A stretch of DNA of 64,000 bases, taken from Carpediemonas membranifera. Its lineage: Eukaryota; Fornicata. The notes beneath the pieces were generated by a model. The model was not told the DNA's origin, searched no databases, and saw only the letters and a program-made list of their open reading frames with translations. The translations under genes were made by a program, and so were the position numbers. Position 1 is the stretch's first letter. Every line of letters starts with the position of its first letter. Shown piece by piece: positions 21,001 to 31,145 of the stretch. Location of the stretch: assembly GCA_019828565.1 (NCBI GenBank), contig JAHDYR010000067.1, positions 248,001-312,000 of the forward strand, written 5' to 3'.

Positions 21001-21929
21001 CGAACGTTAGCGACGGCTGGAAGAGCGCCACGTTGGATAAATGATTCGGCTATCGTGGGGGAGATGAGGTCAATAGTTGCACCAGTATCAAGTACTGCAC
21101 AGACCTCTGTGGCAGTACTCTCGTTGATGGGAACATAGAGAGTGGCTTGGCGACAGATGAGGCCGTCGTGATCAGTGGCGGCCAGATTCGCCTTTTCGCG
21201 CTTGACTGGCGGACCCTGGATGGGAGTCTTGCGCACGCCAGAGCGGAAGAAATCTCTGTGTCCTTGATAGGGACAGTTGGGGCGGATGTGGCCCGTATGG
21301 CCACAGCCGTGGCAGGGGGCAGACGATCGTTGGGGTAGTCTAGCCCCAGCGGCGGCGCCGGGAGTCGGGCGCTTACCAGCTGGCTGGGCCGGTTCCGGCT
21401 GCAGGAGCGACTGGAGGTTAAGGAGTTCCTCCAGTTCATCAATGGCGTGGTCCTGCGCCTCTGCGACGTCATCTGGCTGCTCCATGCGGATACGCTCCGC
21501 AAGAGGATCTGGAAGTGCCTGCAGGTATGCCTTCACCATTAGCTTCTCTGGTGGTGTGACGTCGGCTGTGAACGAGCTCCGGATAGTTTCGAAGCGTTCG
21601 ATATGGTTGAGAAGCTGTGCAGGCGTTGATAAGGGGCCTGTTCGGGCGCACCGCAGCGACTTCAGCTTGGCTAGTGCTTGAACGTTACTGCGGGGGCTAT
21701 AGAATGTTTGGTAGACTGTGTCCAAGACAGTATCCGCCGGAAGATCGGCCGGATTGTCGTTGAGACGGCGTGTGATGAGAAGAAGAGGCGTAGGATCCAT
21801 CAGGGCAGTCGGATGGAGAAGAGGATCGTCAAGGCGTTGAGCTCGGTACGCACGGTAGGACGATCGGAACTTGGTGAACGCCTGTTCTTCTAGTGTTAGT
21901 AAGAAAGGTCTTGGTATGTAGTCGGACAT
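18090..21929 (-). pseudogene. Gag-pol of the inner element with three single-base frame breaks
   Basis: The ATG at 21929 starts MSDYIPRPFLLTLEEQ. Domains in order: gag with zinc knuckle CHGCGHTGHIRPNC, protease (CAVLDTGATIDLIS), reverse transcriptase with FGVKTAPATFQ and FIDDI, RNase H (QTDHRNLVYMRR), integrase (CPICQK finger; FDTVGPY, RSDRGSQYL, NGLVERANAEL) and a chromodomain (LEFLVAWDGYPGADEWLPY). The frame shifts three times: at the G5 run 19734-19738 (one extra base) between reverse transcriptase and RNase H; near 18610-18640 after integrase; and near 18315-18325 at a C-run before the chromodomain. Two of these sit in homopolymers, so sequencing error is possible. A programmed shift is less likely, since normal gag-pol shifts lie after gag. 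Confidence 0.88.
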
Positions 21930-21936
21930 TAGATGA

Positions 21937-21944
21937 GTGTACAC
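21937..21944. other. Perfect palindrome at the primer-binding position of the inner element
   Basis: GTGTACAC directly abuts the inner element's 5' LTR, and only 16 nt separate the LTR from the gag ATG, leaving little room for a normal tRNA primer-binding site. The outer element has a palindrome at exactly the same place. Confidence 0.45.
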
Positions 21945-22026
21945 TGTGATCTTGTCGAGGTTAAAGGTTTCAAAACAAACTGTTTATAGGGTTCGCACGT
22001 GTAGTTGGTACCCTAAACTGCTCACA
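21945..22026 (-). repeat. 5' LTR of inner retrotransposon (82 bp)
   Basis: An identical copy of 18000-18081. The promoter-like GAGCAGTTTAGGG is at plus 22011-22023. The gag ATG follows 16 nt after the LTR end, at 21929. Confidence 0.95.
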
Positions 22027-23658
22027 CCAACGCCGCTGGGCGACGGTCGAGCAAGAGCTCTACGCAGTCATATACTGCATCACCCGGCCAGAGTTTAGCC
22101 AGATTCTCAAGCTGAAGCCATTCACCGTACTCACAGATCACAAGAACATCGTGTGGATGATTCGCAAGGCTGAGGAAGGGACGCGCAAGCTCACGCGATG
22201 GAGACTCATCCTATCCGAGTACCCCTTCGACATCATGCATATCGCAGGGACAAATAACGTCGTCGCGGACGCCCTCTCCCGCCCCAGCGGCGCGGCGATC
22301 AGCGAAATCGCCAGCAGCACCCACCGCTTCGACATTCAGCAGGCCCACGCTGGAGCCAACGGCCATGCTTCGATCAAACAAACGATCGCCCATCTCAAGG
22401 AAGCCGGCAAGACCTGGTCTTCCATGAACTCAGACGTCGCGGAGCACGTCGCGACTTGCCCAGTCTGCCAGAAGCTCAAATCCCACCCCATCGCCAAGGC
22501 CCAGTGGCATACGACCCAGAAGACCCGCCCATTCGAGGCGGTGCAGATAGACACGCTCGGCCCGCTTCCAAAGACGAATGGCCTCGCTCACGTGATCGTG
22601 TTCATCGACGTCTTCAGCAAGTTCACTGTGCTCAAGCCGGTTGCGTCAACCTCGGCAGAAGAAGCCGCCGACGCGATGCTCCAGGTGTGGTCGCTCTTCG
22701 GCGCACCCAGCCTGATCCAGACAGACCAGGGAAGTCAGTTCAAGAACTCAACCATCGCCGCTCTCAACAAGAAGATCAGCCTGAACCACAGGTTCTCCAC
22801 GGCGTACCACCCACAGAGTAACGGCGTTGTCGAGAGAGTCAATGGGACCATCATGCGCAGACTGCGCGCCCTGCTACTAGACTCAGAAACGACCGACTGG
22901 CCCGCACTTATCCCAATCGTGCAACACATTATCAACACTTCGACACACTCGACTACCGGCTTCACGCCGTTCGAGCTGCTTTTCGGACACACGTCCGCGC
23001 TCACGGCCCTCCCGGAGTCACGCATCATCAGCGCCGCCAAGGCGACGCAAGACACACCTACCATCCAGGCCATTAACGCATTCCACACCGACATACAGGC
23101 CATGCACGACGCAGCCCGCGCGAAGATCGCCGCATACGAGCGTCACAAGGCCGCACAAACCCAACCGGCGGACAACTTCGACTGGAAACTCGAACGCCTA
23201 GTGCTCCTGAGATATCCTCACAAGGCCCCATCCAAGATTCTGCCTCCAGTCCGCGGCCCGCTACAACTCCTCAGGGAAGGGAAGAGCCCCAACACATTCG
23301 TCCTCCGTGACCTCGTCACCAAGTCCGAGCTGCTCGTCCACCAGGACCGCCTCATTCGCTTCGACCCAGGCACAGCAGACCTCAAGACACTCGAGCGCAT
23401 CGCCGCATACGAACAAGACGAACAACAAGTCTCCGCCATCGTCGGCCACCGCGAGCGCAACCGACGCCTCGAGCTCCTCGTCCACTGGGAAGGCCTAGAA
23501 GACTCCGAGGACTCGTACATTCCGTATAACGCATATTACGACCGCCTCGCCGCCCTGGATGACTACCTACGCCTCAACCCAGGTCTCACGCCCCTCTTCG
23601 CACGTTACAAGCGGAAGTTCCGGGGCAATGGCCGCCGTTAGCTGGCTAGCTTCGCCTT

Positions 23659-23669
23659 GAGGAGGGAAG
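23659..23669 (+). other. Polypurine tract of the outer element
   Basis: GAGGAGGGAAG lies immediately upstream of the 3' LTR at 23670, the position expected for the plus-strand DNA primer. The inner element has a matching GAGGGGAAG at its own 3' LTR. Confidence 0.8.
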
Positions 23670-23726
23670 TGAGAGCCAGTGCAGTTTATGTAAACAGATC
23701 TACCTGCGCAAGCCAACAATGGCACA
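23670..23726 (+). repeat. 3' LTR of outer retrotransposon (57 bp)
   Basis: An identical copy of 15014-15070, followed directly by the target duplication GCGG. Confidence 0.95.
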
Positions 23727-23897
23727 GCGGCACTGTTTGAACACCTGAGGTCGCACCACTTGGCATTCATGTGAATGAAACCGGGCCTCTGACGTAAATA
23801 TTGCCCTCAGACCACGCGTATGCCATCACAAAATGCTTGCTTTCACCCTCAACCAAGCAAACCTGCTTTTTACGATATGGTAATCCCTATGGTACAT

Positions 23898-25484
23898 TCA
23901 TTCGAGCGGCCTTACAATCACAAGGTCACCCCTCCTCTCGTCCGGCAGCACCTCCTTTGCCTCCCATCGCCGCCACACCGTCAGGCCCGGGTTGGACGGC
24001 CGGACCTGACTCCAAACCGAGTCATACATGACGAGACAGCTCAGCCGCTCCATGTCAAATAGCTCCCCAGCGGCCAGAAGCTCGCCCAAGGCCGGGTCAT
24101 CGAGCACGGCATCCTCGCGGGCTGGGCTTGGCGGAGGATCGCACTTTAAGGTCAGTAAAGGTCGAGACAAGGGGAACTCGGGGATGGAGTGGCAGGGGGC
24201 CAGCACGGCAACGTCTCCAGCGGCCAGACACTGGTTGATCGAGGGTAACGCGAGTACTGGCGGCGCCTGCTGGAGGAAACCGTAAACTGAGAAAAGTACG
24301 ACAGTCCAGACGATCCAGACGAAGCCGGTGACTCGGAACTTCCAGATGCCGACGGGGGTGACTACCGGTATGGCTAGGAACGGGATGACGGGGAGGATGA
24401 ACCGCATCTCCTTGTGGGGGGAGAGGGACAGCACGCCCACGGTCACCAGGGCCGCGAGGAAGAGCTTTCGCTGGGCAGGGGACTTTGGGAGGGTGGGGGC
24501 GAGGAAGATGGGCCACACGGCCAGGGCGGCGACGGCGAGGAAGTACCACGGTGCGTTCGTGCCGTAAAATGCGGCGTTGCCTTCGAGAACGTTGAATTTG
24601 ATGAATTCAAGGGGCGGGATGACGATACGGCCATAGTAGAGGTACTCAGCGCCGCCGCATGTCAGCAGCACGCCTGGGACAGCAGCCAGGCCGAGTGCGA
24701 CGTGTCTGAAGAAGGGCCGGGCCGACATGAGGAAGAGGGCGAGGAAGAACACGGCGCTCGTCGGGCGAATCCAGCAGCAGACGCCGGCGATGGAATAGGC
24801 TGCGAAGGCATGACTGCTGGTGACTGATGATGTCAGCGGGAAGAAGCTGACCGAGAGCAGGACTAGGGCGGCCTCTAGGGCGTTGGCGTATGTTCTGCAA
24901 CCGTACAGCAGGGCAAGGATGTTTCCTGTCACGAGGATAGTAAACCGGATCGTGCCCAGCCCCACGAGGCGTCTGAACCGGAGGAACACGAGGTCAGACC
25001 CCAGCGTGACCGCCAGCTGAATGAGCCGGGCGACGAGTATGCGGCCCCACGGGTGCAGGGCCAGGCCGGCCGGGGCGATGAGGGCCGGGTGTAGGATGGA
25101 CCGAAGCCCGCGGGCCCACTCCCACGTCAGCCCGTCTCTCGGCCGTACCACAGGGTCCCCGGCCTGAAAGAACTCGTCCGGGTCGAGGTACGAGAGCTGA
25201 AAGACGGCGATGATGCGGATGACGAGCATGAGGAGGACGTGGATCCAGTGGGCCGATGAGGCGTTCCTCGCAAACTTCTTCCGCTTCGAACGGCGTCTCT
25301 TGACAGTTGGAAGTGACTGAGAAGACCCAATTTTCCTTATGAACGACGATGGACCCCGAACAACAGTAACGTAGGCCTCCTCCATGCAAGATACGAGCTC
25401 CTCGACCGTCTTGTCATCCATATGACTGTCATAGCGAATTGTATGAATGGCTGTGAGCAACCGAGAGGCCAACACGTCATCCAT
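23898..25484 (-). CDS. GPI mannosyltransferase of the GT22 family (SMP3/PIG-Z or PIG-B type)
   Basis: A 528-aa multi-pass ER enzyme that adds mannose from dolichol-phosphate-mannose to the GPI precursor. The start is the ATG at 25484. After about 80 hydrophilic residues come about ten hydrophobic segments. GT22 landmarks: the first luminal loop YLDPDEFFQAGD (usually HPDEFFQxxE), then TWEWARGLRSILHP, RTYANALEAALVLLS and, toward the C-terminus, LSPHKEMRFILPVIPFLA (the H-x-E-x-R-F-x-x-P motif). The RSI-x-P variant favours the fourth mannosyltransferase (SMP3/PIG-Z), but PIG-B, ALG9 or ALG12 relatives cannot be excluded by eye. The first-loop His is Asp here, and the usual trailing Glu is Asp. 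Confidence 0.75.
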   Translation of the reverse strand: MDDVLASRLLTAIHTIRYDSHMDDKTVEELVSCMEEAYVTVVRGPSSFIRKIGSSQSLPTVKRRRSKRKKFARNASSAHWIHVLLMLVIRIIAVFQLSYLDPDEFFQAGDPVVRPRDGLTWEWARGLRSILHPALIAPAGLALHPWGRILVARLIQLAVTLGSDLVFLRFRRLVGLGTIRFTILVTGNILALLYGCRTYANALEAALVLLSVSFFPLTSSVTSSHAFAAYSIAGVCCWIRPTSAVFFLALFLMSARPFFRHVALGLAAVPGVLLTCGGAEYLYYGRIVIPPLEFIKFNVLEGNAAFYGTNAPWYFLAVAALAVWPIFLAPTLPKSPAQRKLFLAALVTVGVLSLSPHKEMRFILPVIPFLAIPVVTPVGIWKFRVTGFVWIVWTVVLFSVYGFLQQAPPVLALPSINQCLAAGDVAVLAPCHSIPEFPLSRPLLTLKCDPPPSPAREDAVLDDPALGELLAAGELFDMERLSCLVMYDSVWSQVRPSNPGLTVWRRWEAKEVLPDERRGDLVIVRPLE

Positions 25485-25623
25485 AGCGGATTAATGCCGT
25501 CCGTGATCGTGGTCTTTTCTGGCAAAACTCACTCCAGAAGTAACGACGCCATTTACCGTGTTTATAGCATAATAGTGTGGTATAGTCTTGAAAATATGAG
25601 CCAGTCCAGACGCATCCAGCGCT

Positions 25624-26202
25624 CTATACGCCCCTGTCGGCCCCGGCCTTGGATGCTCTCTCATACATGAGGACGCGCTGTGGGATGTACTGCCTGGTGA
25701 AGTCTTTGACACTGATCTCTCCGTACAGCAGCTGCTTGGCCAGATTGGTGGTGTCTGCGTCGTTCCTGGATGCCATCTGGCCCAGTATCCTGGTCGCCGC
25801 CACCCGCTTGGCTGCGAGGAGGTCGCGCTTCTCCGCAGTCTGCTTGGCGAGAATAAAGTATCGTTCCTGCATGACCTTGAGCATGTCGCTGCTGCTAGTG
25901 ATCTCCGAGGACTCCTTCGCGTACACTGCTCCAGCGCGAGACTGCGCTTCCTCCAGGCGGCGCTGGACAAGATCAAGCTGCCTGGAGTATCGATCGCTCT
26001 TCAACAGCTTAGCATATGCAGCAGGATCCTTGGCAGCTTGCTCGAGGACCATGTAATCCGCCTGGTCCAGAGATTCGAAGCGCATCGGTAGCTCCGGGAT
26101 GATACTAACGCTTCCTGTGCTTGCATATGGTGATTTCATAGTATTTGGTTTGTGGGACTGTTCATCGCCTCTCTTTTGTTGCTTCTTAAAGGAAAGGCCC
26201 AT
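25624..26202 (-). CDS. ESCRT-I subunit Vps37-like protein (Mod(r) domain)
   Basis: A 192-aa, largely helical protein from the ATG at 26202 (MGLSFKKQQKRGDEQ). After a disordered N-terminus come long coiled helices (SRQLDLVQRRLEEAQSRAGA, residues about 73-92), then KQLLYGEISVKDFTRQYIPQ followed by RVLMYERASKAG. This is the hallmark of the Vps37 C-terminal domain: a helix, a short G-E/D-x-x-V-x-x-F motif, a Y-I-x-x-R-x-L segment and a basic tail. Vps37 joins Tsg101/Vps23 and Vps28 in ESCRT-I for endosomal sorting and cytokinesis. Length matches the shorter Vps37 forms. It lies head-to-tail upstream of the GPI mannosyltransferase gene. Confidence 0.6.
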   Translation of the reverse strand: MGLSFKKQQKRGDEQSHKPNTMKSPYASTGSVSIIPELPMRFESLDQADYMVLEQAAKDPAAYAKLLKSDRYSRQLDLVQRRLEEAQSRAGAVYAKESSEITSSSDMLKVMQERYFILAKQTAEKRDLLAAKRVAATRILGQMASRNDADTTNLAKQLLYGEISVKDFTRQYIPQRVLMYERASKAGADRGV

Positions 26203-26345
26203 TGTTGACCTTCTTGGCGAGATCGAGATTTCGAACCCGAGCCCCAGATTTGACCAAAACCCCGGAAGTCGCGCAAGCCGCTATTAGTGCCACGCACGCT
26301 AGTATAGCTCGGGGTTGGTACTGCCGGCCTATAAATAGCGGTGGC

Positions 26346-26358
26346 GGCAGTTTTAGGC
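26346..26358 (+). promoter_or_regulatory. Candidate core promoter/initiator motif of the 53-aa gene
   Basis: GGCAGTTTTAGGC, 8 nt upstream of the ATG at 26367, with a TATA-like TATAAATAG about 25 nt further upstream. It is a close variant of the motif found before other genes. Confidence 0.4.
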
Positions 26359-26366
26359 TTCTTCAG

Positions 26367-26528
26367 ATGGAGTCAACAGAAGCGGCAGCAGTATACAACA
26401 TCGGACCCGACGGCTGTGTCCGAGAAGGCTTGCACATGGTGGCTGGCCCATCGGCATCACGATTCGCACCCGCCAACAAGCTGCCTGATGACGAAGAGAT
26501 GACCGAAACTTGGCGCAGGCGGAAATGA
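26367..26528 (+). CDS. Small acidic protein of 53 aa, unknown function
   Basis: The frame MESTEAAAVYNIGPDGCVRE ... EEMTETWRRRK is complete, with an ATG at 26367 and a TGA at 26526-26528. It is acidic in the middle and ends in a basic WRRRK tail. I do not recognise it. Support for a real gene comes from the TATA-like element and promoter-like motif just upstream. It is divergent from the Vps37-like gene, sharing about 165 bp. It might be a short peptide gene or the first exon of a spliced gene. Confidence 0.4.
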   Translation: MESTEAAAVYNIGPDGCVREGLHMVAGPSASRFAPANKLPDDEEMTETWRRRK

Positions 26529-26964
26529 GGGCAGGAATATCGACCTAATGAGAAAATCCAACCATTTAAACTTAAAACCCATCCTGCTTTCGAGCTTAAT
26601 GCCCTTGTTGGCCAGATTGGCAGCATCATGCTGCTTAAAGGAACAATTTCGCAAAAGAAACCGCCCTCTTACCGTCCTTGATGCTTCCATTCTTGAGCGT
26701 GATCTTAATCACCTTCATTGCGATCTTAACCTTCAGCGCGGTCATGCCCATGACAAATATTACGATATCGGATGTCCGAAGGAAAGTAAGAAACAATCCC
26801 ATCAAATGATGAGCAGGGCGATTTAGGACTCCTCCAAGAACTACCTGCCATCAATCTGTCAGACCGTTTTCTTGGCCTCATGCCCTGCTTGCCTGAAGCC
26901 CCCAACTTGACCCCGCCACTCAAACCCTGACAATGCGGGTCCTCTATTTAACATCACGCGGCTC
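26529..26964. other. Interval with an unresolved minus-strand open segment
   Basis: About 435 bp. On the minus strand an ATG at about 26745 opens a basic peptide, MGMTALKVKIAMKVIKITLK and so on, ending at a TAA after about 38 codons. A GTAAGA donor-like string lies within it. No acceptor that keeps a frame open was found. It could be the 5' end of a spliced gene, or nothing. The plus-strand frame over the same bases looks random. Confidence 0.25.
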
Positions 26965-27470
26965 TCATACGGCCTGAGACTGACTGGCAGCCTGAAGGAA
27001 TGACACGTGCAGCTGTATCTCCTCATCAGTCTTCCCTACGCCCTGGGCTCTAAGCTCATCAAAGTTCAACGGCCCGCCCCTCGCCATGGCTGCCTCTAGC
27101 TTCTGGTCCTCCACTGTCCAGCTGGCGGCATGCCTCTGGAAGTTTGGTGGAACCGACACGTTTTCCCGCTTCGACTCGGGGGTATCCTCGACCTTCGCCC
27201 GCTTCACACCCTCCGCGCCAGGGACATGTGGCTCAAAGTCCACGGCTTTGCGGGTGAGGTTGATCTTGACCTGGCCGCCTGGGCGGGGGAGCTCCTTGTC
27301 ATCCTCGTTGACGTAGCCCACATCGGCATGTCGTGTGAGGTCGGGCGATCAGGGTAGTCTTCGAAGAAGCTGCTCACCCCCTCGGCCGGCACGGTGCCCG
27401 TCGCCTTTGGATCGGTCTCGAACTGGGCGTTCGCTGTGGTGGAGCACCAAGACGAGGACCTATATGGACA
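26965..27470 (-). CDS. Hypothetical protein, N-terminus and frame unresolved
   Basis: The firm part is 26965 to about 27325: a hydrophilic protein containing GYVNEDDKELPRPGGQVKIN, then NFQRHAASWTVEDQKLEAAM and a helical Gln-rich C-terminus. It has no ATG of its own at the 5' end. Just upstream, a different frame reads QFETDPKATGTVPAEG then FFEDYPDRPTSHDMP, which looks coding and would run straight into DVGYVNEDD if one base were missing near 27322. No GT...AG interval resolves the switch, so I favour a single-base break. No family is recognised. A candidate first exon lies farther upstream at 27663. Confidence 0.4.
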
Positions 27471-28917
<1,447 letters not shown>

Positions 28918-28970
28918 TCTTGTTCTTTGCTAAGACAAGCTTGTTCGAGAATTCGACTCCAGCAGAGTCG

Positions 28971-28984
28971 CACTAGATCTGCAC
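28971..28984 (-). promoter_or_regulatory. Candidate core promoter/initiator motif of GAPDH
   Basis: The minus strand reads GTGCAGATCTAGTG, 54 nt upstream of the GAPDH ATG. It differs from the motif of the ARM gene (GTGCAGATTAGTG) by one inserted base. Confidence 0.4.
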
Positions 28985-29441
28985 AAGATCAAATCACTTA
29001 CAGCACAAAATTGAGATCAGCCCCATGAATACGTATAGAATCAAGAGGCACATTGGTAGAACTGGTAGCCCAGCCACTAGCTTCAGATGGAGGTGATGGG
29101 CACCATGGTCGGCCGATCTGGGTCAAATTGATCTCATCAATCGACGCGACAAGGCAGTTCTGGAGAGGCGCAGGCTTCTAGTCTACACGTAGAAGCGACT
29201 GGTAGCCCACATATCAGGGTCCATGACAGATTTGGTTGGACCACCTCCTTCATCCTGCCCTGTCTCGAGGGTGTCTCGTCATCATTTACCTCAACTACCA
29301 GGATGCATGAGAAATAATAGTGTTTAGATGTCCGAGATGGCTTGTTTCTTGAGGCTGACTTGTTTTATACGAGAGCACTTCCCAGTAAGCAGCCCACAGA
29401 CCCTGGCCCAGGACTCGTCGATACACGGAACGAAAGAGGGA
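28985..29441. other. Intergenic interval, no supported feature
   Basis: About 450 bp between the GAPDH promoter and the 3' end of the threonine synthase gene. No open frame of interest, no repeat and no RNA gene was recognised. Confidence 0.5.
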
Positions 29442-30727
29442 TTACTGCATGAAGTCCTCGAGGTGGAACTGCCCGTCCTCCCTCCGCTTGAGCACGAACG
29501 GCTCGCCACACACTGACACTGCGGCGGGGATGTCCTTGATGCCCGTCCCCGTCATCACAGCCACCACGGTCGACCCACCCTCAAAGTAGCCCTTGGACGC
29601 CAGCTTGGTGATCCCAGCAGCGGCACAGGCGGCGGCGGGCTCAGGGAAGACGCCGGTCGCCTGGGAGACCGTCTTGATGTGGGCCAGGATCGAGTCGTCG
29701 TCGACCTCGACGAAGCAGCCCTGGGTGTCCCGGATGGCCTGCACGGCGTTGATGCCGTCCCTGGCGATCCCTGCGGAGATGGAGTCGGCGCGGGTGTTGG
29801 CCTCGACGGGCTCCATGGTGAGCATCTCGGCTGGGGTGAGGTTCTTCTTCCAGGCCGTGGCGCACCAGTTGGACTTGTCGGAGTTGACTCCAACGAGCTT
29901 GGGCATCTTCTCAATGAGGCCAGCCTTGTACAGGTCGCGGAGGCCCTTGTATACGCCTGTGATGATGTTACCGTCGCCCACACTAACGGCAACGAAGTCG
30001 GGCGCCACGAACTGGGCACGGCGGGGGCCGCCGAACTGCCCGCCGTGGGCAAGCTGCTCGCACATCTCCAGAGAGACGGTCTTCTTGCCCTCGGCGGTGT
30101 AGGCGTTGTAGCCGGTGTTGCGGCAATACCAGCCGTGCTTGCTGGACGCCTCAAGGCACAGCGCAAAGGCGTCGTCGTAGGTGCCGTCAACAAGGATCAC
30201 CTCGGCGCCGAAGATCTGCAACTGGGCAATCTTAGCGGCAGGNGCAGTTTTAGGCACAAAGATGTACGCCTTCTGGCGAACGGGGGTTGCGGCGCACATG
30301 CCGGCAAGGGCGGCCCCGGCGTTACCGGTAGACGCGGTGGTGATGACGGGGGCGCCGTCCTCCTGCATCCTGACGAGGAGAGAAGAGGCGCGGTCCTTGA
30401 GCGAGCCGGTGGGGTTCTTGCTGTCGTCCTTCAGCCAGAGGTTGCAGGAGGGGATACCGAGCTCCTTGGCGAGGGGGGTGCCGCCGACGGACAGCGGGGG
30501 CGCGTTCACGCGAGCTTCGAGGAATCGACGGGAAGGAACGCGGAATAGCGGAACATGTTGTTCTTTTGTTCACGGTTGAGGCCGTTTTCGCGCACATCCT
30601 TGGCGATGGCCTCGTAATCATGGATTAAGTTCAGGTTGGCCTCGTCGACGTCGCAGACGTAGTGACCGTCAGTGAGGTAGGAGAGTTCGAACTTCTTACC
30701 GCATACAGAGCATTCAATGTGAGCCAT
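29442..30727 (-). CDS. thrC: Threonine synthase, PLP-dependent, with a single-base frame break
   Basis: Converts O-phosphohomoserine to threonine. The N-terminal 73 codons (ATG at 30727) encode a small zinc-ribbon-like start, ECSVCGKKFELSYLTDGHYVC, typical of archaeal/bacterial-type threonine synthases, and run to FLPVDSSKLA. The catalytic domain (from about 30507, in the next frame) begins VNAPPLSVGGTPLAKELG. It carries the PLP lysine in NPTGSLKDRAS, the STGNAGAAL phosphate loop and the C-terminal VAVMTGTGIKD. The switch falls at 30505-30512, where one extra base would restore a continuous protein of about 428 aa. The interval is too short for an intron. The sequence also has an ambiguous base (N) at 30243. 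Sequence error is at least as likely as a true pseudogene. Confidence 0.85.
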
Positions 30728-31145
30728 TAGCGTTACTTCACTTATTTTGAAGGTCTTACTTGCTGCACGACCAGCGACGACCGAGCGTGACGACGCAATC
30801 CACCGACAATCTCGCTAATATGACGATTTAGACGACACAGTCGCATAGCACCCGCATGACGAGCCTGTGCCATCAGATACGGCGGAGAGTCGATCCGCAA
30901 CACCACTAGGTCACAATCCGACAGAGCGATGACGGCTACCGTGACCGTTGTGGGCAGAAAGTGTTCTCCATCAGTCACCTGGAATCTCCTAACCTTGAGG
31001 TGACTCAGAAGTCTCCACTCCATCAGCATCCAACTGACGAAACGACAGGAGGAGTCAGAAGGACACTGGAGGCCGGCACGCCAAGGACCGCGGGATGATT
31101 TATACAACCCGTAAATGCAATGAACGTATTAAATTGCACCACGCA
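30728..31145. other. Intergenic interval, no supported gene
   Basis: About 420 bp upstream of threonine synthase. A GTGCAG hexamer on the minus strand near 30756 may mark its promoter. The 121-codon minus-strand open frame has no recognisable features. Confidence 0.4.

Larger units (their letters stand above)
18000..22026 (-). mobile_element. Ty3/gypsy-type LTR retrotransposon (inner element), nested and reversed
   Basis: A 4,027-bp element inserted in opposite orientation into the RNase H region of the outer element. It is bounded by identical 82-bp repeats (TGTGATC...CTCACA on the plus strand) and flanked by the 4-bp target duplication CCAA (17996-17999 and 22027-22030). On the minus strand the order is LTR, gag with a CCHC knuckle, protease, reverse transcriptase, RNase H, integrase, chromodomain, polypurine tract, LTR. 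Its identical LTRs show it is young, and it must be younger than the outer element. Its proteins are only distantly similar to the outer element's, so they are different families. Confidence 0.93.
15063..23641 (+). pseudogene. Gag-pol of the outer element, interrupted between 17999 and 22031
   Basis: From the ATG at 15063, 979 codons run to 17999, and 536 codons follow from 22031 to 23641. Codons CAA and CGC join exactly once the insert and one CCAA copy are removed, giving about 1,515 aa. Visible are a gag zinc-knuckle-like motif CDRHGWNSKHTTKDC (about 416), protease active site LDTGADVCVIS (about 465), reverse transcriptase with FGLKNAPSKFQ and YVDD (about 794), RNase H (WTLETDAST, then LTDHKNIVWM after the insert), integrase with an HHCC-type CPVC finger and the catalytic D-D-E (QIDTLGP, QTDQGSQF, NGVVERVNG), and a C-terminal chromodomain (LLVHWEGLEDSEDSYIPY). 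Apart from the insertion I see no stop or frameshift. As it stands, translation would end at 18044 inside the inner LTR. Confidence 0.92.
15014..23726 (+). mobile_element. Ty3/gypsy-type LTR retrotransposon (outer element), split by a nested insertion
   Basis: The element is bounded by two identical 57-bp direct repeats that begin TG and end CA. It is flanked by the 4-bp target duplication GCGG (15010-15013 and 23727-23730). Just inside the 3' LTR is a polypurine tract. Without the inner element (18000-22026 plus one 4-bp target copy) it is about 4.7 kb, with a single gag-pol frame in the order gag, protease, reverse transcriptase, RNase H, integrase, chromodomain, which is the chromovirus (Ty3) order. 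The identical LTRs imply a recent insertion. Autonomy was lost when the second element landed inside the RNase H domain. Confidence 0.93.

Noticed and set aside
26220-26330. A tRNA-like pattern: a B-box-like GGTTCGAAATC on the minus strand and TAGCTCGGGGTTGGTA on the plus strand
   Set aside because: The two boxes are on opposite strands and neither can be folded into a cloverleaf with paired acceptor and T stems.
26570-26583. A 13-mer ACTTAAAACCCAT shared between about 26570 and 32471
   Set aside because: Only two copies, at different distances from genes, so I could not distinguish a regulatory element from chance.
29679-30548. A 289-codon plus-strand open frame opposite threonine synthase
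   Set aside because: Antisense shadow of a recognised enzyme; no domain features.
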